Notes under the pieces: generated by a model
Databases searched by the model: none
What the model saw: only the letters and a program-made list of their open reading frames with translations
Told to the model about the DNA's origin: nothing
Source: Dermacentor variabilis
Taxonomy: Eukaryota > Arthropoda > Arachnida > Ixodida > Ixodidae
NCBI RefSeq assembly: GCF_050947875.1
Contig: NC_134568.1
Span: forward strand, 252,411,267 to 252,475,266
Length of the DNA stretch: 64,000 bases
Direction: 5' to 3'
Shown here: one piece after another, positions 22,473-31,424 of the stretch
Layout: each line of letters begins with the position of its first letter
Numbering within the stretch: the stretch's first letter is position 1
Program-made: the position numbers and the translations under genes

Positions 22473-22803
22473 CATTGGTTATCACTAGTTATCACCATTC
22501 TGCTTGCGAATGTCATAATTTCTTATTTCTTGAAACCTCTTGTTACGTTTCGCCTACGACGCGCGGTATAGCCGGCGCGGATGCAACGGACGCGGGGGCT
22601 TCGTTCAAAGCGGCAGACATTTTGGCCCGTTCGGCGCCGCCGCTACGCCTCCCCGCCAAGCGCGTCCAGGCATGTTCCAATGCCACGTGTCTTCGTGTGT
22701 GCGCGTGTGTGTGGGTGTGCATGTTGCTGCCCACGCTTGTCAAAGCGCGGCAGCCGGGGAGAGGAGCTCCCCCAACTGTGAAGCGAGGAGGTCCGAGCGG
22801 CAC

Positions 22804-23047
22804 CGGCCCGGCGTATGCGCCACCTTCTCATCCCATTGTTCCCGAGCGGCGCGGCCCGGCGTATGCGCCACCTTCTCATCCCATTGTGCCCGAGCGGCGC
22901 CGGCACGACGGCTGCGCCACCTTCTCATCCCAACGTGCCCGAGCGGCGCCGGCACGACGGCTGCGCCACCTTCTCATCCCAACGTGCCCGAGCGGCGCCG
23001 GCACGACGGCTGCGCCACCTTCTCATCCCAACGTTCCCGAGCGGCAC
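22804..23047 (+). repeat. 49-bp tandem repeat inside 5' LTR, five units
   Basis: Five units of 48-49 bp share GCGCCACCTTCTCATCCCA and CCCGAGCGGC. Two begin CGGCCCGGCGTAT; three begin CGGCACGACGGCT. The block lies just upstream of the TATA box, where enhancer-like repeats are expected. Confidence 0.9.
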
Positions 23048-23098
23048 AGTCACGTGCTCGTCTTTAGAGGGGTTCCTTCTTGCCCTCAACTGCGAGAG

Positions 23099-23105
23099 TA
23101 TAAAA
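23099..23105 (+). promoter_or_regulatory. TATA box of 5' LTR
   Basis: TATAAAA lies about 115 bases upstream of the LTR AATAAA; the same box is at 29143-29149 in the 3' LTR. Confidence 0.6.
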
Positions 23106-23679
23106 GCAGCTGCCCCCGGACGCCAAGAGAGGCTCCGATTTCTTCTGTTGATTAACGTGCACTCCCGTCTCTCTACTTCGGTCGACCTGACCGCCAACTC
23201 TTTGCGATGTTAGAATAAACAAGTTGTTTTGTTGTTACCAGTCGACTCATGCTTTGCCGGGACCTTCGGATGCTTCCAGTTGTGCCCCAGGCCGCCAGGC
23301 CAACGCTACCCTTGGGGCTTGCGACCCAGGTGCAACAACGGGCGTCAGCGCTGAGTTCCCAACTACTGTCTGCCAGCGGTGAGATCGCGACAACGGAGGC
23401 CAGCAGCGAAGAGATGCAGTTGACTGTATGCTGAGCAGCACAACTACCATCCGGGAGCAGTGCAACGAGCCCTGTGTGATGACTGGTTGCCTGCAGCGGA
23501 ACGACTGCGCTGAATTCTTGGCTGCGAGGTTTGGTGAGTGCGGGACTTTCTTCTTCTGAGCTTTGCCAGGCTTTTGTTAGTGTCAGAAACAGAGCTGGTA
23601 ATTGTGGTTGTCATTGCTGCCGGGTTAGTTTGCGGCAAGACAATAATAGGCAGTAGAGAAAGCAGCATTCAGAGCAGCC

Positions 23680-25401
23680 ATGGATTTGAAGTCGTTGCGC
23701 AAACCGAAATTGCTGGAGCTTGCAAGAGAGTTGGGTCTGGATGTCTCAGACAAACTCAGAAAACCTGAACTGCTAAGGGCTATTCTTGAGTTAGAAGCTG
23801 AGGATGACGAGCTGTCGGAATGCTTTGAGACCATTGAGGAGAGGGAGACGGCAAAAAGACAGGAGCGCGAAATTAAAGAACAGAAAGAAAGAGAAGAGCG
23901 TGAACGTAAAGAACAGAAAGAGCGAGAGCAACAAGAGCGCGACCACGCTTTGGAAATGAAGCGTCTTGAGGTAGAGATGGAACGCGCTCGTAATGGAAGT
24001 CAGGCACACGGTGCAGGAGAACGCGTATTGTTCAAAATGACTGACCTGATGCGGCCGTTTAAGCTTGGAGAGGACATTGGTTTGTTCCTGGTTAACTTTG
24101 AGCGAACGTGCGAGAAGCAGGGGTTCTCTCGGGAAACGTGGCCACAGCGCTTGCTCACTTTGTTACCCGGCGAGGCGGCCGACGTAGTCGCTCGCTTCAA
24201 TAGAGAGGAGGCAGAGGATTTCGACAAAGTGAAATAGAGTCTGCTAAAAAAGTACAGGCTGTCAGCAGAGGCGTTCCGTCGGAAGTTTCGGGAAAATGAG
24301 AAAGGCAGAAGTGAGTCATATACGGAGTTTGCGTACAGGCTTATGTCAAACATGCAGGAGTGGCTCAAAGAAGAGAAAGCGTTTGGTGACCACGATAAAG
24401 TTCTGCAGTGCTTCGGGCTGGAACAGTTTTATAGTCGGTTACCTGAGAACGTGCGGTACTGGGTCTTGGATAGGCCAGACGTTTGTACGGTGGCTAAAGC
24501 CGCTGAGCTAGCCGAGGAGTTTGTGACGCGTCGGGCTCGCGGAGCTAAGGACTGTCAAAAGGGTGAATTTGGCTCGAAGTTTGAGAGGCCAAAGTTCACA
24601 CCCATGAGAGCAAAGGGGAACACACGTAGTGCGGATGCGAGTGAAAGCAGTGCGACCGAACCTAAGGAGACGGCGGCAGCCGAAGCCGAACGCAGAAAGC
24701 GGTTCGAGACGAGGCAAGCGCGCGTTTGTTATACGTGCCAGAAGCCGGGTCACTTTTCGGCGCAGTGTCCGGAAACAAAACCAAAAGTTGTGTTTTTGTC
24801 ATTATGCAGCACTGACGAGAACATGAAGCTTCTCGAGCCTTACATGCGAGACCTCCTCGTGAACGGGAAAGAGTGCCGAGTGCTTCGCGATTCCGCAGCT
24901 ACAATGGATGTAGTTCACCCCTCTTACGTAGAACCCCATATGTTCACGGGCGAGTGCGCATGGATCAAGCAAGCCGTGGAAGCTCGTAGCGTGTGTCTGC
25001 CCGTAGCAAAAGTGCTTATTGAAGGACCTTTCGGAGCGCTTGAGACGGAGGCGGCAGTGTCATCTATGCTGCCCCCCCAGTACCCGTACCTATTTTCGAA
25101 CAGGTCCGATCACCTCCTGCGCGAGAAGGGGCTTTTGTTTGGTGAGGCTAGCGTTCAGGCCTTAACCAGATCGAAGGTTCGGGAGCTCGCTGCAAAGGCG
25201 GTAGTTGCGGGGCCGACGTTATCAAACAATGAGAAAGGGTCAGAGGCGCAGCAAGCCGATATTCAGAGCACGCCCGAACTGAATAAAATTGAGTCTGTAA
25301 CGTTAAAGCCACCAGATACTGGAGAGGAAAATCCCGATGCGGGAAAGTTAGAACTATCTGCAGATTTAATTGTTCATCGCGCCTACGTCAGACGGACTTA
25401 A
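23680..25401 (+). pseudogene. gag: Gag and protease-like region of the Gmr1-like element (one in-frame stop)
   Basis: A true ATG at 23680 opens a 573-residue frame interrupted once by TAG at 24235-24237 (codon 186) and ending at TAA near 25399-25401. The first 50 residues (SLRKPKLLELARELGLDVSD) look like a SAP-type helix-extension-helix. A charged E/K/R coiled-coil stretch follows at about 60-110, then a retrotransposon gag domain (WPQRLLTLLPGEAADVVARF). A CCHC zinc knuckle C-x2-C-x4-H-x4-C lies at residues 350-363 (CYTCQKPGHFSAQC). After it comes a protease-like segment VLRDSAATMDVV, where DSA stands in place of the usual D-S/T-G. The stop most simply reflects GAG to TAG. Confidence 0.8.
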
Positions 25402-28151
25402 TAGGTTGCTAAAAGTCAGCCGGTCGGCTTTGATAGCCGAGCAAAAGAAGGATGGCAGCCTAGAAAACATACGCTGCATTGTCAAGGAAGGTATCGCCAA
25501 GAAAAATGCTCGCTTGGTGGAAAGAGGTGGGGTCCTGTACCGGAAGTATCTAGACCGCAGGGGAGTGGAGTTCGATCAGCTGATCGTGCCTCAGTGCTAC
25601 CGTCAGGATCTGTTGCGCTTGTCGCACGGGGGTTCGTGGTCCGGACACCTAGGAGTTAAGAAAACTAAGGACCGTCTCTTGCAAGAGTACTATTGGCCAG
25701 GGTGTTTTCGGGACGCAGACCATTTCGTGAGGACATGTGACACCTGTCAGCGGGTGGGCAAACCAGGGGACAAATCGAGGGCGCCGTTGAGATTGGTACC
25801 TATCATTACGGAGCCTTTTAGACGGCTCGTTATTGATAGTGGGACCTCTGCCGGTAACAGCCACAGGGTACAGACACATTTTGACTGTGATCTGCCCAGC
25901 GACAAAGTTCCCTGAAGCAGTGCCGCTTAAAGAACTCAGCTCAGTTGAGATAGTCAATGCACTACTGTCCATATTTGCGCGAGTTGGTTTTCCTGCGGAA
26001 ATCCAATCAGATCAGGGCACAGTGTTTACTAGCGCTTTGACGACCACTTTTCTCGAAAGGTGTGGGGTAAAGCTGTTACACAGCTCAGTGTACCACCCAC
26101 AGTCGAATTCCGTTGAGAAGCTCCACTCCGTCATGAAGCGCGTGTTGAGAGCATTGTGTTTTGAACATCAAACTGACTGGGAGCTGTGTCTGCCTGGGGT
26201 GATGTTTGCATTACGGACCGCGCCGCATGCGGCTACGGGGTTTTCGCCAGCTGAGCTGGTGTACGGTCGCTCGCTGCGATCTCCGCTTCGCATGCTTCGA
26301 GAATCGTGGGAAGGCAGGGGCGACGACCCAGTCGTGGTGGAGTACGTGCTTAAGCTCCTCGAACGCTTAAGAAGGGCACAGGAGTTGTCAGGTGAAGCAA
26401 TGGCAAAGGCCCAGCAGAGGGCCAAGGTTTATTATGATCGGACCGCCAGGGCCCGTCGTTTTGAGGTGGGCGATGAGGTCATGATATTGCGCAAATCGCT
26501 AAACAACAAACTAGACGTGCAGTGGGAGGGCCCAGCACGGATTGTTCAAAAACTGTCAGACGTCAACTACGTGGTGAGTCTGCCAGGAAAGCGGAAAGCA
26601 CAGCAAGTTTACCACTGTAATCTGCTCAAACCTTATAGACAAAGGGAAGCAGTAGTGTGCATGATGGTAAACGTTCCCGAAGAGCTTCCGGTCGAGCTTC
26701 CGGGACTAGGCTCAGTGACGAACAGAGAAGACACCGGTCAAGTCATTAGTAACCTTATCAGTAAAGCACCGCTGTCGCCTGAGCAGAAAACCGAACTACA
26801 CCAGCTCTTACAAGAGTTTCAAGGTCTGTTCTCTGAGAGGCCTGGTAGGACTTCTGTCCTTACTCATGATATAGAACTTACCTCCCCAGAGCCAGTACGA
26901 TCCAAGGCGTATCGGGTGTCACCCCGCCAGAACGATATTATGGAGGCTGAGGTAAAGAAAATGCTACAGCTCGGTGTTATTGAGGCAGATGAGAGTGATT
27001 ATACGTCCCCTTTGATTTTAGTTGAGGTACCGGGCAAGGAACCTCGTCCTTGCGTCGACTACCGCAGGCTTAATTCCATCACTAAGGATCAAATTTATCC
27101 GATCCCTAACATCGAGGAGCGCCTTGAGAAAGTTAGTAGCGCTCAGTTTATTTCCACCCTAGATCTTGTCAGGGGTTATTGGCAGGTTCCACTTACAGAA
27201 GAGGCTAGTAGGTATGCGGCGTTCATTTTACCAATGGGAACATTCCGTCCTAAAGTTTTGAGTTTTGGTTTGAAGAACGCGCCATACTGCTTTTCAAGCC
27301 TCATGGATAAAGTGTTGCGGGGACAGCAAGAATTCGCTTTACCGTATTTAGACGACGTAGCGATATTCTCCGCATCCTGGTCTGAGCATATGGCACACTT
27401 GCGGGCAGTGCTAACCCGCCTGCGCGAAGCGGGCTTGACAATCAAGGCTCCCAAGTGCCAGTTAGCACAGGCCGAGGTTGTCTACCTCGGTCACGTGATT
27501 GGTCAGGGTCGTCGCCGCCCCTCTGAAATAAAGGTGGCCGCTGTGCGAGACTTCCCGCAACCGCGCACGAAGACCGATATTCGGTCGTTCTTAGGTGTCG
27601 CCGGCTACTATCAGAGGTACATCCCCAGGTACTCTGATATCGCGGCTCCCCTGACGGATGCTCTAAGAAAAACAGAGCCCCAAACAGTCGTATGGGACGA
27701 GACAAAGGAAAGAGCTTTTAGCGCCCTAAAGAGTGCCCTAACAAGCCAGCCTGTGCTACGATCGCCAGACTATACAAAAGGGTTCGTTGTTCAGTGCGAT
27801 GCTAGTGAGCGAGGCATGGGCGTTGTACTGTGCCAACGGGAAAATGGAGAAGTAGAACACCCCGTCCTGTATGCTAGTCGTAAGCTGACCAGTCGTGAGC
27901 AGGCGTATAGCGCCACCGAGAAAGAGTGTGCGTGTCTCGTGTGGGCCGTTCAGAAATTGTCATGCTATCTAGCCGGCTCAAGGTTTATCATTGAGACGGA
28001 TCACTGCCCTCTCCAATGGCTGCAGACCATCTCTCCCAAAAATGGCCGCCTCCTGCGCTGGAGCCTCGCTTTGCAACAATATTCCTTTGAGGTGCGTTAC
28101 AAAAAGGGGAGTCTCAACGGTAACGCCGATGGCTTAAGTCGAAGCCCCTAA
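25375..28151 (+). pseudogene. pol: Integrase - reverse transcriptase - RNase H polyprotein of the Gmr1-like element
   Basis: The integrase starts at 25375-25915 in the +1 frame relative to gag. Its HHCC zinc-binding region is H-GGSWSG-H with CDTC (25624-25750), and the first catalytic Asp is in RRLVID. A frameshift at 25838 moves to an uninterrupted 772-codon frame (25833-28151). That frame contains IVGPLPVTATG, the second Asp (SDQG, residue 60), Glu 95 (YHPQSNSVEKLH), and the C-terminal WEGPARIVQKL module ending YHCNLLKPY. It continues without a break into RT (DYRRLN, TLDLVRGYWQV, YLDD at residues 505-508) and RNase H (QCDASERG, ATEKEC, ETDHCPLQW, GNADGLSR). The gag-to-pol frame change near 25375 could be programmed or mutational. 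Confidence 0.88.
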
Positions 28152-28633
28152 CGTAGGAATCAGCCTCAAAATTGTTTGTTACTGATGTTTTTCTTCCTGA
28201 GGCAGGATTTTTAACATATTGCTTTTGTTTAGTGTTTCAAAGTGATGATGTGCTTTCTAGTGCAATTTTCCAATTTGTGGACGCGTTCTGAGTGCTGCTA
28301 GACTACTGTAAGGAACTAGGCAGTGGTATAAAAGGGGAAAGAGCCTGGCAGGGCTTAGTGAGGGTTGTGCCGTGCTTGCTGACTGAGCGGTTGAGTTTCA
28401 GCGTAGTTCTAACGCTGGCCGGGAACGAGAACAAAAATGTGAACTCTCCCGAAGTCACTTTGCAGTGTCCCGTGCGAACCTGAACGAGAGAACGAGGCCT
28501 TCTCTGTGCGCTGCGCTCAAGAAATCGTCGAGGGACGCCCGACTTCGGTTATGAGCATCATCGAGCGACATCCCTCCGGACAGCGGATGCAGTCCCCTGA
28601 CCATCGGGATCTCCTTCCCCCGGCGGGGCGGTC
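28152..28633 (+). other. Internal spacer between pol and 3' LTR
   Basis: About 480 bases with no recognisable env or other domain; a short 63-codon frame at 28292-28483 has no motif. The end (CCCCCGGCGGGGCGGTC) is the likely polypurine-tract region just before the LTR. Confidence 0.5.
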
Positions 28634-29408
28634 TGTTACGTTTCGCCTACGACGCGCGGTATAGCCGGCGCGGATGCAACGGACGCGGGGGCTTCGTTCA
28701 AAGCGGCAGACATTTTGGCCCGTTCGGCGCCGCCGCTACGCCTCCCCGCCAAGCGCGTCCAGGCATGTTCCAATGCCACGTGTCTTCGTGTGTGCGCGTG
28801 TGTGTGGGTGTGCATGTTGCTGCCCACGCTTGTCAAAGCGCGGCAGCCGGGGAGAGGAGCTCCCCCAACTGTGAAGCGAGGAGGTCCGAGCGGCACCGGC
28901 CCGGCGTATGCGCCACCTTCTCATCCCATTGTTCCCGAGCGGCGCGGCCCGGCGTATGCGCCACCTTCTCATCCCAACGTGCCCGAGCGGCGCCGGCACG
29001 ACGGCTGCGCCACCTTCTCATCCCAACGTGCCCGAGCGGCGCCGGCACGACGGCTGCGCCACCTTCTCATCCCAACGTTCCCGAGCGGCACAGTCACGTG
29101 CTCGTCTTTAGAGGGGTTCCTTCTTGCCCTCAACTGCGAGAGTATAAAAGCAGCTGCCCCCGGACGCCAAGAGAGGCTCCGATTTCTTCTGTTGATTAAC
29201 GTGCACTCCCGTCTCTCTACTTCGGTCGACCTGACCGCCAACTCTTTGCGATGTTAGAATAAACAAGTTGTTTTGTTGTTACCAGTCGACTCATGCTTTG
29301 CCGGGACCTTCGGATGCTTCCAGTTGTGCCCCAGGCCGCCAGGCCAACGCTACCCTTGGGGCTTGCGACCCAGGTGCAACAACGGGCGTCAGCGCTGAGT
29401 TTCCAACA
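28634..29408 (+). repeat. 3' long terminal repeat (775 bp)
   Basis: Matches the 5' LTR but has four instead of five 49-bp units (28897-29091). TATA box at 29143-29149 and AATAAA at 29258-29263. The right flank starts CTCT, the target duplication. Confidence 0.9.
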
Positions 29409-29412
29409 CTCT

Positions 29413-30734
29413 CAACTGTTTTGTTTTTCTTTTACAAGCACATTGTGAAAAGAAATATGCACTTTAGCTTGGCATAAAGCGCCTCAATAAACGAATCCAA
29501 ACACATACCAGTCTCTGAAGAATTTGACTTGTCACATTTGTTTGAGAAAACTGAAAATTTCTGTATATGGTGCCATTAGTTATCGTAATGAATGGGAATA
29601 ATGCTATAAAAGTATGAGGCCTTCGGTTTCACACAAGGAGGGTTTTACGATACGGTGCAGAGCAGGACAGACAATAAAATCACCAATGCATGCTTCAGGC
29701 TCTCTGCCGAAAACGAACAAGTGGAAGGCAAAGACCTGTAAGCATGTGAAAGAAACAGTTTCGAGAGGCAATCGGAAGAAAAAAATACTGAAAATTACAC
29801 TGCAAAAGGCATTCTGGCCTGACTTCTCTGGAATGAAAATTTTACTTTGTGTTTTTCTCAAAACCACATTTTTGTGGACATGGAAAACACTTTCACAACA
29901 GTTGCATGCTGGGAAAAAAAATATCTATGAGTGGTTCCCAAATATCTGTGACACCTACTGAACCAAAAGAAGCTTGTTTATTACAGAACTTGTGTTTATT
30001 GATAAGTTTGTCCAAGAGAAGACTTGTCGAAATTTGAGCCTCAATCTTAGGAAATACTTTTTGAAGGTGTGATCACAGCCACAATTCTTGTTTTGGTTGA
30101 GAAGAAAACACAGTGTACCTAAAATAGTTGAAAAAATGTCAGTTGCATACCTAAAAAAAAGTTTAAGAACTTTGTCTTCAACAAAGCAAAAAAGCTTTAA
30201 ATTCATGTCCCAATATCTTAAACCCATTTCAATATTTCTGTGTAATATTTGGCATTTTAAAGGGTAGAATTATTAAAAACAGCCTGAAAATTTTAAGAGT
30301 GCTTACTTAAAAAAAATTGACCGCCCTTCCGCTACTGCAAAGAGGGGTGCAAGCGAAGCTCAGGATCCATGGCTCTTTGTTGTAATGGCTCGGCTTCACG
30401 CTCCCTCACGGCGAGGTTGCCATGTCGACAAGGAGTCCATTCTCAAGCGAGTTCCCGGTGGCATTCATGAAACGCCACCTGTACTTCAGCTGAATGCATG
30501 ACGCACGGCCTGCACCCACTGCTGTTCCTTTAACGCAGCCTGCTCTTTGGCAGAACAAACCAAAGGCAACCTCCCTATTGGACTGTCAGGCCTGAACTGG
30601 CGGGAAACGGTGGGCACGAGGCAAGCGAACACGTGATCACAGCCTTTCGCTCCTCCAGAGAGAGGGGACGCCTGTGATTGGCTGGCGCTGCGTCCACTTC
30701 TTCATGCATACAAAACCCCGCTTTAAAGGGTGTG
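29413..30734. other. BPHL intron sequence, non-coding
   Basis: AT-rich intron to about 30300, then a more GC-rich piece that merges into the SINE at 30735. No gene is supported; the opposite-strand frames at 29604-29961 overlap and have no domain. Confidence 0.3.
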
Positions 30735-30830
30735 TATGATGAACCAACAGTGGCTGAATCAGCATGGTGGTCTCGCAACCCGGAGGTCTGTGGTTCGAAT
30801 CCGTAGCTTGACAAGCAATTTTTATTTTCA
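30735..30830 (+). mobile_element. tRNA-derived SINE head
   Basis: AACAGTGGCTGAATCAGCAT matches an A box and GTGGTTCGAATCCGTAGC a B box, with an anticodon-arm-like TCTCGCAACCCGGAGG between them. The T-arm stem is imperfect and no acceptor stem closes, so this is a SINE head and not a tRNA gene. It lies in the BPHL intron. Confidence 0.55.
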
Positions 30831-31257
30831 CGCTGCTTGAGTGTTTTTGTACAGCAACACCAACACCGATGCCAACACAAGTGAGGCAATACAAGCTTTG
30901 CCTGAAAACAGCAAAGCTTGAGGCAGCCATAGTTCAACACATTAGTCAGCTGCTCATCCCTTCTGAAGTTCCTTAATGTTGTTATATATAAAGTTGATGC
31001 CACGTGTGCATTCTTAATGGCAGTAAACATTGCAATGACAATAGTTGCATATTTGTTTGCTAATCTTAATGTCATCAAGAAAAGTCATTTAGCAGGCAAA
31101 AGTTCAAGAAATCGTGCAGAATAACATTAATAGGCACATTTTAATTGTGTAGAATTATTTCAGATTCCTTCAGAAATATGTTTATCATGTGCAGCTGTAA
31201 CTGCCATCTTGGGAACAAGAGTATACACAAGTCACCTTTGTTTGTATTCTCCTGCAG

Positions 31258-31424
31258 GTTCCACCCGCACTGACTTTGCACCTCAACTTGAAAAGCTTAA
31301 CAAACAGTTGTTCACAATAATTGCATGGGATCCTCCTGGTTATGGCTTCAGCCGACCACCAGAGCGAACTTTTCCTGTTGATTTTTATCATAGAGATGCT
31401 CGAGTGTTAGCTGCAGTCTTGCAT
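31258..31424 (+). CDS. BPHL: BPHL-type hydrolase, second recognisable coding exon
   Basis: This exon encodes (G)STRTDFAPQLEKLNKQL, then FTIIAWDPPGYGFSRPPERT and FPVDFYHRDARVLAAVLH. These match the BPHL family region with GETDFGPQL and AWDPRGYGxSRPPxR. The acceptor is CTCCTGCAG (ending 31257) and the donor GTAAGT (31425). It joins the previous exon in phase 1 and ends in phase 0. Confidence 0.93.

Larger units (their letters stand above)
22541..23364 (+). repeat. 5' long terminal repeat (824 bp)
   Basis: It is identical by eye to the 3' LTR at 28634-29408, except for one additional 49-bp internal repeat unit and two differences within the last six bases (CCCAACT here, TCCAACA there). It carries a TATA box (TATAAAA, 23099-23105) and AATAAA (23214-23219), so transcription would start in the LTR in the sense of BPHL. 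No conventional TGG primer-binding site follows directly. Confidence 0.9.
22541..29408 (+). mobile_element. LTR retrotransposon, Ty3/gypsy type with integrase upstream of RT (Gmr1-like)
   Basis: A complete 6868-bp element lies in the BPHL intron in the same orientation as the gene. It begins TGTTACG and ends CCAACA, and is flanked by a 4-bp duplication CTCT (22537-22540 and 29409-29412). Order: 5' LTR (22541-23364), gag-protease frame (23680-25401), integrase-RT-RNase H (about 25375-28151), spacer, G-rich purine tract (28621-28631 region), 3' LTR (28634-29408). RT and RNase H are clearly gypsy-like, but integrase precedes RT, the Ty1/copia-like order described for the Gmr1 group of gypsy elements. 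Damage: one in-frame TAG and one clear frameshift, although the LTRs are nearly identical. Confidence 0.9.

Noticed and set aside
22427..23213. Long overlapping frames in three or more phases across the LTR
   Set aside because: They follow from the GC-rich 49-bp tandem repeats and recur in the 3' LTR; no domain, different frames equally open.
28292..28483. Possible env or accessory frame of the LTR element
   Set aside because: Only 63 codons, no signal peptide or membrane segment; spacer is better supported.
30735..30830. Functional tRNA gene
   Set aside because: A and B boxes are present, but the T stem is imperfect and there is no acceptor stem; it is a SINE head.
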